64,000 bases of DNA, from the NCBI GenBank assembly GCA_002633005.1, contig NMRA01000125.1, positions 1 through 64,000 of the forward strand, given 5' to 3'. Shown here piece after piece: positions 37,201 through 49,430 of this stretch; the first letter of the stretch is position 1, and every line of letters starts with the position of its first letter. A program made the position numbers and the translations under genes. Source of the stretch: Phoronis australis (Eukaryota > Phoronida > Phoronidae). Below the pieces are notes generated by a model. That model had not been told where the DNA came from. It was given only the letters and a program-made list of their open reading frames with translations, and did no database searches.

Positions 37201-40200
37201 TAAGCGTATTTCATGATAAAGTCAAGGGTCCTGATTTTGGCGAATGGGTTAAAATTGTGGATGTGTAATGATTTCAGAAAAATACAGCGGGTAGCTCTAG
37301 TCTAAGCTAGTAAAATGAAAACCGGCGTACATCCAAGCACTACTTACCATCCTTCATAAATGGAAAGCATGCCTGCACCATATTTACTTCGCTAATCACG
37401 TTGACGGAAAGAATGCGTTCATAACCTTCAACAGGAACTTTCGATACGTCAGTCCAAAGATCTGTGAGAAAGAAGGCGGTATTAATCTTTCATGAAAAAA
37501 GTGTTCATAAAAGCGTGAGGTTCCTTTCACCAAAGTCAACAAGTCGGAAGACTGTTTTCTGCGATAAGAGTCAAGAGTGACAAATTTCTAACTTCTGGTG
37601 CACTGAAAAATAAACTTTGGTATTTCTGGAAAAATAAAAACACCCACATTCATATTTCAGAATATTCTTGGAAATATTTTGGGACACCCTGTAGATACTC
37701 ACGAGCCCTTGGGTGGAATCGCACAAACCGTTGAACCAAACACATCAAACGCAAACTCACGCGCACACCAAAAATCACAAAACGAAAACTCATTCGCACA
37801 AGAATTGGGTAGTTTACGACATAGAACTTGAAGAACCACTTCTCATTGGTAGCCTTATTCATCAAATACTTCGTGCGGATGAGTTTGCTGTCGTAAGCAC
37901 AATTTTTGTCGTGTGTATAAAACTTCGATTTTTATTTATCATTCATGTGAAGCTTGGAAAATAAAGACAATTACCATGGGAATTCCAATATGACAAGCCG
38001 CATTTTGCACTTTCGTCAAGATACTTCCCAATGCACATTCAAGAATAATCGCCAGTAATGCATGGAATGGACGCTCCAACCACCCAACCGATTGAACCGA
38101 AAATAATGCATGTGCTTATAGTCTTCAAAGGCAGCAAAGTAATGCATTCCGCCGCACACTGAATCAAGTGCCACGTCACTCTGCGGAAGGAATAAAAATA
38201 AGAAAAAAAACTGATTATGGAACCAGCTAACTAAAACTTTGTGCATTGTTCAAGAAATTAAAATCACTTCATTCACCTTGGGGGTTGATTCCAGCATTGT
38301 TCACAAGGTAATGAATTTGTCCGCCATTGTCATCCGCCACCTGTCTCACGGCCTCAAAGCAGCGATCTCTATCGGCAACATCCACTTGGTAAAATTTGAC
38401 GTTTCGACCCATCTGCTGCAACTCACGAGCCACTTCATCTCCACGATCTTTGTCACGTGCAAATATGGCCACCGATGCACCATCATTACTAAAGAAATAT
38501 TTTGGAGAGAGCATCGGGAATTGTTGGGATATCATCATGCGTTATAAGTAGATAAAACTAGGCCAATGTAAATGTACTACAAACCTTTTAGATCCGAATG
38601 AATGTGACTTTGAATGAGCCTACGTATAGAAATATACTATTGTACATGTAATTCATAAATTGCTTATTCATTGGGTATGAATGGTGTGAGATGATAAAAG
38701 AACTTTTAAGGCATGAGTCCCAGTCAGTGCCCATCTTGACGAATAGTCGACAACCTCTACTCGCCGTACGCGACATAAATTTTGCTAGAGAAGCCAGCTG
38801 GCATTTTTTCAGGGCAGCCATGCACGTAACCATAGCTTCAGTCTTGCAGGCATTTCTCGTCTGAACTGACTTTTTACGAACGGTGAAGTCCAACGATCCG
38901 ATTCAAACACGGGCAGTTTTGGCCATGGAAAAGGCAAAATTTTTCCTGAGTCTATCCACCCTTGGCTTCAATGGTGCAATATCAAGACCCGGTCGATTAA
39001 GCACTCCTGTTATTGTTGTTTTATGCATTCCTCATGTCAGTGTAGGCTATTCAAATAACAACAAAAACTTGATTTCGTCGCTCTGTTGCACCAGTTAAAT
39101 CGAGTATTAACAAAGAGAATTTGATATTTGAAACCAGTATATTCGTATCAAAGACTCAGTAGTGAAAGCAGCCTAGCACAAAATTCGTCACTTGTGTCAA
39201 TTGGCGAAATATCAAAAACATTTATCATTGAGCAACACCTGTTGTATATTATATTTTGAATGGCAGGAGATGAAATGTTTTCCTGACTTTTGCTCAATGC
39301 ACCAGGTTTACATAAAAAACACATACAGCCAGTCTAAGCAGATTGTTCTCTCATAACGTAACTTAAAAAAGAAACTGCCTGCAAACCACTTTTACTTGTC
39401 GTTCTTGCATTCCCCTTGACCCCCCGTGCCGTGTGCAAATTCGTTCCATTCAACTGTCCCAGTCTCAACAAGTTTCCCAAGCCAATCCCATTCCCAATTT
39501 GTGACTACGCGATCGTACTTATAATTGCAGTGGCCAAACGCTTATCATTTGCTGCATTGTGCGTTGCACCACCCAAAGCTAAGGTTTTGTTTCTGCAAAA
39601 AACAGGCTAAATGACGTGTTTCACGAGGTTTCTTCCAATAACCCCGTGTAAATATTTACATGGACTTGAACAGGTTATGTGTCTATTTGTTCATGTATTA
39701 GAAATGGTTTTCCCAAGTCAGAAAATGCAGAAGTGTCGGTAACTGTCGACTCCAATGGACACGGGCTACTCATTTCATAGCCAAAAGCTCCGTGAGGACA
39801 AATGTACGTTTGATAAATTAAAATTTTACCAAATCGTGTTTCACCGGCTATGGCTGGGCTCCATAATGCAAAATTCGTAAGAAAAGGTAAGACCACGCAC
39901 GTTTTCGCAAGACATCGCCATGCATTTCAAAGGAAGCACGCACTCACATTAGCGTTAGTCGCGAATGTCTTACGTCTATGGAATATCAGCGTTAATTCCG
40001 CGTTCGCTAATATACCTCATTTCATTACACACAGGTCAGGTCAAAACGGGTGACCGCAAACTGTACTGCAGCTAAAAATGTCTGTTCAGTCTCAGAGGGA
40101 GACTAGGCAATTCTACATAAACTTCAAGGATACGTTCTGTACGCAGGGCACCTGCAAAACGCATGCACCGAGAAATCGCCGCGCTTATGGACTGGAAATC

Positions 40201-40608
40201 ATCACAGCGTCGTCGTTCGATCACTCTGCTGGCAGCCAATTTGCTAACCAGTACGCTATATTAATGTCTCGATTGAGCTTACTGGCAAAATAATCAACTA
40301 TCATTCACTCGCTTAGAAAAAAATAGGTTGCTCCCCACCTCCTCAAAGTACACATGCTCTGACCTACGACCCACCGCCCATATTTTGTATGATGTCGCTC
40401 AGTCTCACAAGAAACTCTCGTTCAACGTTAGGCATGTGCCCTAATAAACGCACCTGAGCCTTTCTACCACAGCGCGACCAATACCAAGGCTTCCTCCTGT
40501 GACTATGGCAACCTTTCCCTCAAAACGACCTTTGGTAAGCGGAGAATCCAGTTCCGGCTGTGGAAAGAGCGCATGGTACTCCTGCGCAGAATACGAACAC
40601 CCTGCCAT
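34287..40608 (-). CDS. SDR gene C: classical short-chain dehydrogenase/reductase
   Basis: This is a tandem paralogue of gene B with the same five-exon plan: 40454-40608, 38277-38488, 37348-37461, 35944-36128 and 34287-34502, giving 293 residues. It opens MAGCSYSAQEYHALFPQPEL, then KVAIVTGGSLGIGRAV with the Rossmann TGxxxGIG motif. FARDKDRG has Arg after strand 2 (NADP(H) preference inferred), followed by YLVNNAGINPQG. The tetrad residues are present: Asn in LSVNVIS, Ser in NIGSVYG, and Tyr/Lys in YCTTK. IRVNCISPGYIWTPL precedes a C-terminal exon ending DCGNLAMGPEGLGDCSNN. Exons 2, 3 and 4 have exactly the lengths of those in B and D (212, 114, 185). A hAT-like MITE sits in intron 4. The substrate is unknown. 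The complete active site makes it a good candidate for an active enzyme. Confidence 0.9.
34651..34836. mobile_element. 186-bp hAT-like MITE in intron 4 of SDR gene C
   Basis: It starts CAGGGGCGGATCCAGG and ends CCTAAATCCGCCACTG, giving imperfect TIRs of the CAGNGGCGGAT type common in hAT MITEs. The flanks read ACATAT and CATATAT. The same intron in gene B (about 27085-27105, GTTTTGGAACATAAATCG) has no insertion and acts as the empty site. One ambiguous base (N) lies in a C-rich tract at 34811. Confidence 0.75.
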
Positions 40609-40972
40609 CATAGGATTCAACTATGTGCAGACAGACTCCGTCAAGGTTGTCGACGTTCGTAGTACGATAAAATTAGGTCACGTTCTGATCTAATATCAGC
40701 TGCCTGAACCTCGGCTTACCGCCTTAGGTCAGGCATAAGATGGTGCCTGCCCTAAATTCTCGCGCATTGTGTTGGCTGATATAAGGCTAAAACAACATAG
40801 TTCTGTTCTCGTACATCCGGGGTTTGTACCACGACTCATTTTGACAGTGCGCTCACTGACTAAAATACTAAACTAAAAAAACCCGCCGACATCGCAGCCG
40901 TTGTTTTTTAAAAAATTGCACAAAAGCACGTAAGCAAGGTTTGAAATAAGCAGTACCCGCCTGTAAAAATAC

Positions 40973-41110
40973 ATAGGCGGATTTAGGGGCGGGCAGCGGC
41001 CCCGCCCCCCACCCACCCTTGGCTGCTGCCAAAATAAAACAGGAAGACAGCAAGAGCGTGGGGGAAAATATTGAGTTTACTGATTAACCCTGTATCCTAG
41101 ATCCGCCTGT
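40973..41110. mobile_element. Small MITE with AGGCGGATYTAGG ends
   Basis: Left end ATAGGCGGATTTAGGGG and right end CTAGATCCGCCTGT form short inverted repeats about 138 bp apart. The ends resemble those of the MITE at 34651, so both may belong to one hAT-like group. Confidence 0.5.
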
Positions 41111-41721
41111 CGAAATATGCACAGGTCAGCAGTGCTCGAAAAGTCCGCAGAGGCGGGTTTACCCAATGCACCGTTGACGGTGGCGGACGCAAACTCATAC
41201 TGCAATACTTGACGCGACTTGTACAATTTGCGGGATGCACTGGTGCTTCTGTTTGTTGTGTATAATAAATTGCTTTGTACCCTTTATCTCCGATTACCAT
41301 ATTTCTTTGTGCCGCCCGCCAGTGGCTTTTTTTTTCGGTCGCCCTCTTCGCCGGGTTCTCGTCAATGCAGCCGCTGTCGCGAGCCGTCCAGGACGCCGGC
41401 TCCCAAGTAATGTCACTGCATCCACCGCTGTGTTTTGCCCCTTAATTAGCAACGGTTTTCAAAAGGCTTAAAGGTGTGCTTTCAAATGTGGAAACGGACT
41501 AGAATTAATTTTAAATTGTTGTTGTCGTTGCCTACGAAATAGTGACATAATTGAGAGATTCAATATAGCGAAGACGGTAGAAGTAAGTGAGGATCGGCCA
41601 AATCCCACTAACCGTTGCTGTCATTTTATAGAATGTCGTGGTGGCAACTATTCAAAAGTATAGATTACTTGTAGGTACTCTTACTGAATCTCACGTTGTC
41701 ACATGACGTGACCTAGTAATT

Positions 41722-41962
41722 TCACAGGAAGTCTAAATTGCTGTCCCGACCGGCCGGGACTCAAACCCGGGACCTTCTATTTTCTGTGTAGGCCTTCTAA
41801 TCCATATAACCATCGAGGCCGCCGGTCGAACACAGAAATCTAGCCAGGAGACTTGTGTTTGGAAGGACTTCACGTCCATACCGCTGTCAGATATTTTTAA
41901 ATATGCCGGAAATGTCCATTCCGTTCATGCGTAGATTAGGTCATACAATATTAGGTCACGTC
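41722..41962 (-). mobile_element. tRNA-like SINE-type insertion with 16-bp direct repeats
   Basis: The 16-mer ACGTGACCTAGTAATT occurs at 41706-41721 and 41963-41978, as expected for target-site duplications. On the minus strand the insertion contains a tRNA-like stretch (about 41830-41734) with GGCCTCGATGGTTATATGG (A-box-like) and CCCGGGTTTGAGTCCCGG (B box). The tRNA-like part lies at the downstream end rather than the 5' head expected of a SINE, so the classification is open. Confidence 0.55.
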
Positions 41963-42229
41963 ACGTGACCTAGTAATTGGAAGTCAGTGGCCTCAGGGTC
42001 AGTAACTCTAGGACCTTCCTAAAAAGCAAGACTTTGCAAGATTACGAAAGATATTGCCAGGTCCTAGCGTTACTGAACGCACACTGGGTTCGAGTCCGGC
42101 CGGTCACAACGACCACTGATGTCTCATGCTCTTCTTCTGTAATAGATGCCCTGAATGCTATCAAGATGGACTTTGTTTCCTATCGTGATATGGAAGGCTT
42201 TGAGTACTGTACATGGTAGGCGCACCATA

Positions 42230-42360
42230 GGGGTCTAGGGGGCTATAGCCACCACTTTTTTCAGTGCTACGCTGCACATAGTCTATAGGTGTTGCCCCAC
42301 AGGGGGGCTGAGGGGGCTTTAGTCCCCCACTTTTTTCAGTGCTGCGCCACTCATTCTGTA
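42230..42360. repeat. ~77-bp minisatellite dimer
   Basis: Two copies of a unit with CCACTTTTTTCAGTGCT followed by RCGCYGCAC or TGCGCCAC start about 77 bp apart, each preceded by a G-rich phrase (GGGGGCT). Confidence 0.6.
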
Positions 42361-42827
42361 GAGTTCAGTGGAGAAAATTTCCCTGTTCTTTATCATTACT
42401 TTCCTTTTCCCAAGGCCATTGCCCTACAAGTGGGATGGTAGTAATTTTGGACCTTTCGTCATCGCGCCCGTTTTTATCCATGGCCATTTAAAATTTGCTT
42501 TTTCCAGTGATTACGCGATAACTCTTCACTTGCGTTCGTATGTACACGACTTGATGCAAAAGTTAGTGAACACGAACTTCGCTCGGACCTGGCATTTTTC
42601 ATCATGTGGGAACGTTCGAAACAATCTAAGCTAAGGATGGGAGTGTTGCAATAGTATTATAGAGAGAAGACAATTATACAACACAAGAATGTCGTACTTA
42701 AAACTGCATGATAAGTTTAAAAGTCACCAAGAGCTTACGAAAGCCGTGCACGGTATTAAGTATTCAAGACTTCAAACACAACACAAATAATTGTATATTT
42801 TAAAATAGGAATATGATATTTAAAAGT

Positions 42828-42833
42828 TTTATT
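42828..42833 (-). terminator. Polyadenylation signal AATAAA overlapping the stop codon of SDR gene D
   Basis: On the minus strand the gene ends GGTCAATAAAAC. The TAA stop (42829-42831) lies inside AATAAA. If this signal is used, cleavage would fall about 10-30 nt after the stop and leave a very short 3' UTR. No other AATAAA is evident immediately downstream. Confidence 0.5.
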
Positions 42834-45800
42834 GACCGGTTCCTTCAGGGCCCATTGCAAGATGTCCACTATCCACAGGAACGTCCGCCCCATCGATAAA
42901 CATGGCGTCTTGACTGCATAGAAAGGCAATCACAGAAGCGACACCTGCAGCCTCGATAAGTTGTCCACTCAAGTGAGTCTTTTTTGCATGTACTCCTGCA
43001 CCCGCGCGTGAACCATGAAAACGGTTAGCCTGAAAAAGACTTTTTTGTTGCTTTTGTCCAGTATAATCAATTCTACTCAAGCTGGGCAGTGTGGCAATGC
43101 TATATACTTTTACAAGCGACATCTTACAAATAGCGAAACAGCCTGCCTTCGTTTTCAAAATCAATATCCTTTGACAGAGAATTAAGGCCAAACTATTGTT
43201 ATCGGACATTTTTGATGGTTAACTAAGGTTATCGATGCCCAGGGAGGAAGATAAAGGTGTCCTACCAGTCGTCCCCGATGTCGTCATCCCTTCCCTCCCG
43301 GTCGTCACTGACTCGTGCCGCTCCTTCCACCCGCTGTCACTAGTTTTCTTCCGTCCTCTCCATCGGTGGCTACTAGTTTGGTCACCCACAACGATCACCA
43401 TTTTTCTGATGATCCGACATCAACTTTTGTGTCGTTCCCATCATTGTTTGCGTGGCCTCCCTCGTTAACGTTGGTGCTGCACCTTGTTGGCGTCCCGCCC
43501 GGTGCGGACTGCCATCTACGCCTCCCTAGCTACGCCACTGGTTAAGTTTTCTGAAGACAGGCTCTTGTTTAGATACGCCCAATAAGCGTATATAAGGACA
43601 GTTTCCTCAGATAAGCCCTGGGGGGTAAGTTTGTAAAAGATTTTGCATGCGTTAATCCTAAAACTTTTCCCAGTTTCTTAAGAAAATGAACACCAAAACT
43701 GTAATTGCAGTAACAGTAATTTGTCTCCTACGTGTGGGGAAAATCTTACATCGACAATGTTGCGTGTTTACCATTTTGAATTCAACTTGCGCTCCGGCTA
43801 CGGACCTGTGTTTTCTGAGCGTCCGTCTTATTCGACAAATTTTCGTCCAGCAATTTTAACTATAGTGATGCACATGTCTCAAATGAGTCGAGAATCAGAT
43901 AAGAACCAACTATGATTTTTACCTAAATAGCAGTTTCATCATCAGATTCAACACTGCTGTATCTGCGATGTAAATTAGCCGAGATATTTCCAAGTTAGAC
44001 TAACTGTCATGTATTCAGTTCTAACCAGCGGCGCCCAAGTGTATCCTGGGCAGACGGCATTCACCCGTATTCCCGCAGACGATAAATCTAACGCCATTCA
44101 CTTTGTGAGCATAGTGACACAAGCTTTGGAAGCGCCATAAAGTGCGCAGTTGCGTATCGCCTGGTAACCGACCACGGACGACACATTGACGATAGCACAT
44201 GACGGCCCGTCTGCAAATGACGTCACAACGTATCAATCCCTACTGAAAATTTAACGTAAATTTTAAACATTAAACGAGTTTGCCTATTCAAGGGGGACAG
44301 TACGTAGACCACAAAAAATAAGGCAACTGAAATACTTTTGAGACATTGCTAGGTAGCTTTCTGGTAAAAATGCGATCTCGAAACATCGCTTAACAGGCCA
44401 TTTTGACCATTTTATGGTAGATCTCGTTTTGGTGGATGCTTTTATTTATATCAGGCTGACGCTGACGTAGTGATAACGATACGTTTGATATCAGTCTGAC
44501 CATCATTTTCACATACAGCGTCTTTTCTTAAATATCTCTTGTGACCATTCATTGCTCAGCGATAAGAAATTAAATAAATAATCACATTTGATGAGAAACA
44601 TTGCATTTAAGTTATCAATGGTTAAGATGATTTCGTATTAATCATTTATGTCACTTTATACCATTCATATGAACTCATATCTTCATTTTGGTTGACGTGC
44701 CTTCGTTTAAAAAGTTTTTGATAAATTATGATTACCGGTAACAGAAATCGGTTTGGTAGGATACACCGACCGGCTAGCTTTGAGGTACATAGAAGCAGCA
44801 ACCTGCCTATTCTGTAAGTTTTAATAAGCAATAACGGCCGCTTCTCGATGAAGAGACATCTTGTTTTTAAAAGTTCGAATGTGACCCTGGAGGGGCAGAG
44901 TTTGAGTAAGTCGTTTCGCCGACAAGTAGCGCAATTTACCAATGGAGGGCATCCTTTACTGTTTATTTCAACTTTCTGTTGGATTTGACCCTTTGTCATT
45001 TTGAGATGCAAGACATTAACAATTTAAGTCATTTTGACAGCAATGCATTTATGATAATATTGTTGCAAACCTTTTTCCATGTATGGAAAGCACGCCTGAG
45101 TCATGTTGGTGACACTAACCACGTTTGAGGAAATCAGTGGACTGAACGTATCCAACGGTGCCTCCGCAATGTTGACGTGACTTTCTAGAATGAAAGCACA
45201 AGCTACGGATTACAATTAATGCGTTAAGAATTTACATCAGATATTTCTCACTGGCCAAGGACGATACATAGATGGAAAACAACGATTAAATTTAACAAAT
45301 TATTCCTCGACTTGAGAAATTTAATATTCGCAATTTTTATATAAGAAAATTTAAAATGTTCAAACATGAAGTGTTCGATTACCTTTGATAGTTATGGCTG
45401 CATTGTTTATGAGGTAATGTATTCTCCCGCCATTGTCATCCGCCACAAGTTGCACAGCCTCGTCACAGCGCTCTCTGTCGGACACGTCCACTTGGTAGAA
45501 CCGTACATTTCGTCCCAGCTGCCGCAACTGACGAGCCGTGCTTTCACCTCTGTCGCTATCACGAGCAAAAATAGCCACCGCCGCACCGTCGTTGCTATAG
45601 TTGAAACAACAAGGTCAATGTGATTCAGTTGGCGTTATAAAACACTCTATATTAAAGACATTTTTGTCCACCGGAATATGAATTTATTGGGTTTTGTATT
45701 TAAAGTGGCAATAAACCCGTCGAACTAAGTTTTTGATTGATGTCACTATAATATTGGAAATGATCTGTGACAAAGAACCGACAATTCGTTATTCCTCGAA

Positions 45801-48800
45801 ACCATGCTCGGCGAATAAAAGGATGCGCCTTACCAAGTCAACTTGTATCTAGAGCCTGGTTTCGAGCAATAATGACTGTCAGTTCCTTCCAACAATGCTA
45901 TTAACTATGCGAGTCCAATTTCATAACGGCAAATTGAATAAAACTTATTTTAGGTGCGGAACGTACTGGTTCACAGCCGCTTTGACAGTATGTGATGCAG
46001 TGTTTCCCTTGGGTTTTGAAAGGAGCGTGGTGGTAAATGGCCAAAACGGGGTGCAAAGCCCGTTGCTGCACGCGAATATGAGAATTGGGATCCCCTACTG
46101 TCTGGGTTTCGAAAGGAGCACGGTGGTGAATGCTCGACGCGGATGTGGATCCCGGCGCCACATGCGAGCATGGGATAAAGTGAGATCTTCCCATCGGGGG
46201 GGGGNGGTGGGGGGAAGACCTTCCGTAGACAAAATTTGAAAATTAGATGTAATTGGTTGCAGTTTGCTTATCATAGACAAGACCCTAACCCGAGCATCAT
46301 GTAGTGGAAGTATCTGGATAAAGGATATTTCGCAAGGGAAATTGACAATGAAGTGTCCGGCATAATGTGATCTCTGTCGCACTTGTCTTGAGTACAAAAA
46401 ACAGTGTTGAAACCCAATTAACCACGAAGTGTCAAACATAGAACAAAAATATGTGAACTTTGTAGACGTAATAAACTAATTCGTGTAACGAAACTTCCGT
46501 TGATATCGTCTTGCTAAACATAAATCAGTGATAGTGGATTGGTGTTGGCCGGCGTAACAGACGATGTAGGCCCTATAATCCAGTCCATGCAGACGAATCT
46601 GAGACTGTTTAACATTCAATATCGTGGTTGATTAAACAGTTGGATGTCACACCCTGCAGTGCAGTATAATTCACAATGTCTTTTGCTAACTCGGACACGA
46701 TAAAATGAATGAAGTAGAAATCTTACTGTTTCTTTCATTAGCAAGCCCTGGCACTTTCTCATTTTAGAAAATTCGTATCGAGGTCGTTGCCTGGTCCCCG
46801 GCTGTACTAAGTGTATATGCATTGTCAGATAACCAGGCAGAAACTATTTACAAAAGGGGATTGGGGATTGGGGATTGAATGATTGTGTTTAACGGGGGGG
46901 GGGGGCANGGCACAATTCAAGATACCATTGTAAAATTATTATTTTCCCTTTCGATCCACAAACGGCGAAAAGTGCCGTGTGACTTGCAGTTATTCATTAT
47001 TAGGCCTACTAGCAATCATTTTTAGTAGCGATCATATTTACTTACGATTCATTTTACTAGCGATCATTTTTACTAGCGATCATTTTTACTAGCGATCATT
47101 TTTACTTACGATTCATTTTACTAGCGATCATTTTTACTAGCGATCATTTTTACTAGCGATCATTTTTACTAGCGATCATTTTTAGTAGCGATCATTTTTA
47201 CAAACGATCATTTTTACAAGCGATTTTTGCGTGGCGGTGAAGTTTCCCCGTCACGATTAGGTGTGTGGCGGTCAATTTGAGTATGATTTACGAGTGGCGG
47301 GACCAAAAAGGAGCGTAGCGGGCCGCCCAGAAGTTTACACGCAGGGGAAACCCTCTGATGAATACTCAGTAAGGCTGATTGGCTTAGTAACTTTTGTCAA
47401 CCTTCATGCATGCTTTTGCGAGTTATTAAAAATAACGCAAGATTCTGTGAGACTTAACTGAGACGTCACCGGAAGCAGCGCAAAAGCTTGTTCTTTGGCC
47501 ATTTGCCCGATTCGGTAACAGATTGTATTCTGTTCAGTTTACTTCGAGTTTTTAATCTTTTAGTGTGAAAAAATGCAAAGCAAGCATTGCTGTTATGGGA
47601 AATGTAAGACAGATTCGCGCTACAATACGTCCCATCGCGTTGTGTACTAATTTCGTCCCGTGTACTTAAACGGGCAGTAGGCGAAATCTGCTCACTGATT
47701 AAGAGTATTCACTTCGTCAAAAATACATTCTACACTTAAAACTATCACTTAAAAAGCGCTTACTTTCTTCAGTGATCCTTTCCGCTTCTAAACATATCTT
47801 CGATGAAGCATACCTACTAGAATTAAGGTGACTTTGGCGAAGAATTCCAACTCCACTTTTTGGTTACCGTTAACTTTTTCACCGCTCGTGCGATAACCGC
47901 AAAGTATTTCAACTGAGTCAGGTGAGTACGAGGCAAAGACTAACGCAAGACTGCACTTGCAAAATGACATGGGAAGATATGAAGTGAAATTTGTATGATT
48001 TGTGTCCCTTGGACTTTTTGTTCGTCAACAGGCGTGGATTTCACGTTACTTCTTTAAAGTGGCGTCCGGTGAGAGAAACTTGAGCGAACCGCGAGATTTT
48101 CGTGGATATCCTCAAGTTATTTGTTGACTATCTTGTATCGAGAGTCATGGTATGTGTTAATTATAACTTCATGTGCATATATGCATGTTTCATTTGATTT
48201 TGTTTGCTGTATTTTGAAATGCGTAACTTTTTATGGGAATATACTATTGCCCCTGTAGGCATGCGGCAGGCCTAGTCCGGGTCGAGTTCCAATTCCAGCC
48301 CTTTCACAGCTTCGAACAACATAACGAGTTCACGTTTTCTTCGTCCATTCACAGTTATTCCACGATCCATCTACCATCTCTTAAGTTGTGTTAACCTTTA
48401 AGCGTAAAATTCTCCATAAGAACTCCAGTAAGATTTAGCGTGTGTAGCAAAGACTCGGGGCAAAACAATTAAGGGCAATATGGCGGGTTTTGCCCTACTT
48501 CCGGTGACGTCAAATTGAATAACTGGAAACTCGCGAGTGAGCTAATAGCTCATTAACTTGGAAATTCATTTCCCTTGTAAAACACCAGGTCTCAGTCACA
48601 TTTCAGGCGAGAAGTTTTACCCTGCAGAGGTGTCTTATTATCATACACAGTGAGTGAACAGTACGAAATGAGCTGAAATTATCATTTTCAGTTGTTAAAC
48701 TGCTTTCGCATAGTCTGCCTGCAATTATTTCTTCATTTTTTTACTGCAAAGACCCAACAGTGGTCGTTGAACGTAATGTATAAAATCACTTCATACTCGC

Positions 48801-49430
48801 GATTAAAGCCATGAGCAATTTTTGTAATCTCTGAAATCAGTGATAAGCTGTGACCTGCGTTCGAACTGCGAACTCGAGTTAGATACGCGATAATTGTCCA
48901 ACCATGCCCCCCCCCCCCGTAGACTTCTGTTAGATTTGTATTGCCGTGGCGGTGTGCATGGATCGAGGGACACGGGTCACCCCTTCCACTCCCGACCATG
49001 CACCATGACTACAAATATGGGAGTGCGTTTCGTATAGGCGAGAATTTCGCAAAAACGCAAGAACACGCAAGTCTTCACGAGATAGCGCCATGTACGTATA
49101 ACAAGGGAAGCATGTGATCACACCAGCTTCCTCAGCGAGATTCATGTTTCCAAAACTCTACTCTGGTGCATGTCTTGCTGCAATGGTCAGTGACCGTATC
49201 TACTATTATCATTAATATGCAGGCTAACTTGTGGGTATCGGAAATGCACTTAAGATGAAATCTTTTCTGACCCCTTACCTGAATCTTTCAACGGTTGCCT
49301 TTCCTATTCCTGAGTTTCCACCTGTAACAATCACAACCTTTCCCGTAAAGCGACCTTTTGTGATGTCCGAATCCAGTTCTGGCTGCGGGTACAGCGCTTT
49401 ATACTTGTCAGAAGAGTAAGACGTGCACAT
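42829..49430 (-). CDS. SDR gene D: classical short-chain dehydrogenase/reductase
   Basis: This is the most diverged member of the tandem cluster. Five exons: 49279-49430, 45383-45594, 45071-45184, 44026-44210 and 42829-43029, giving 287 residues. All junctions are GT-AG and the phases equal those of B and C. It opens MCTSYSSDKYKALYPQPEL, then KVVIVTGGNSGIGKAT (TGxxxGIG). AIFARDSDRG has Arg after strand 2, suggesting NADP(H). The NNAG motif reads LINNAA. The catalytic residues are canonical: Ser in NVSSVVG, and YGASK with Tyr and Lys. IRVNAVCPGYTWAPL precedes a last exon with a basic/Gly-rich start (ANRFHGSRAGAGVHAKKTH) unlike B and C, in the region that usually forms the substrate-binding loop. 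Intron 1 is 3.7 kb and holds a minisatellite and a TIR element. The substrate is unknown; divergence suggests a different one from C. Confidence 0.9.
46010..46190. repeat. 93-bp tandem duplication in intron 1 of gene D
   Basis: TGGGTTTTGAAAGGAGCGTG at 46010 recurs as TGGGTTTCGAAAGGAGCACG at 46103. Each copy continues GTGGTRAATG and ends near a GCGA(A/G)(T/C)ATG phrase. The copies are GC-rich. A G tract with one N follows at 46196-46214. Confidence 0.65.
47008..47228. repeat. 16-bp minisatellite
   Basis: About a dozen copies of a 16-bp unit, CGATCATTTTTACTAG, occur with variants (ACTTACGATTCATTTT, AGTAGCGATCATTTTT, ACAAACGATCATTTTT). It lies in intron 1 of gene D. Confidence 0.95.
47462..48511. 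mobile_element. ~1.05-kb TIR element with CRE/ETS-like termini, intron 1 of gene D
   Basis: Left end GACGTCACCGGAAGCAGCGC and right end, reading GACGTCACCGGAAGTAGGGC on the other strand, match over more than 20 bp. The match continues more loosely inward (GGCCATTTGCCC and GCCATATTGCCC). No transposase is visible. No clear target duplication was found, so the outer limits may be off by a few bases. Confidence 0.6.

Larger units (their letters stand above)
40609..42828. other. Intergenic between SDR genes C and D
   Basis: No gene is seen. It holds a small MITE-like element (40973-41110), a tRNA-like insertion with 16-bp flanking repeats (41722-41962), a tRNA B-box-like fragment near 42088 and a short minisatellite dimer (42230-42360). 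Confidence 0.5.

Noticed and set aside
45895-46239. 114-codon plus-strand open frame inside SDR gene D intron 1
   Set aside because: The frame is produced by a 93-bp tandem duplication and runs into a G tract with an N. There is no homology.
47008-47228. CRISPR-like array
   Set aside because: The 16-bp units abut directly with no unique spacers, and the context is an animal intron. It is a minisatellite. The same applies to 6161-6290.
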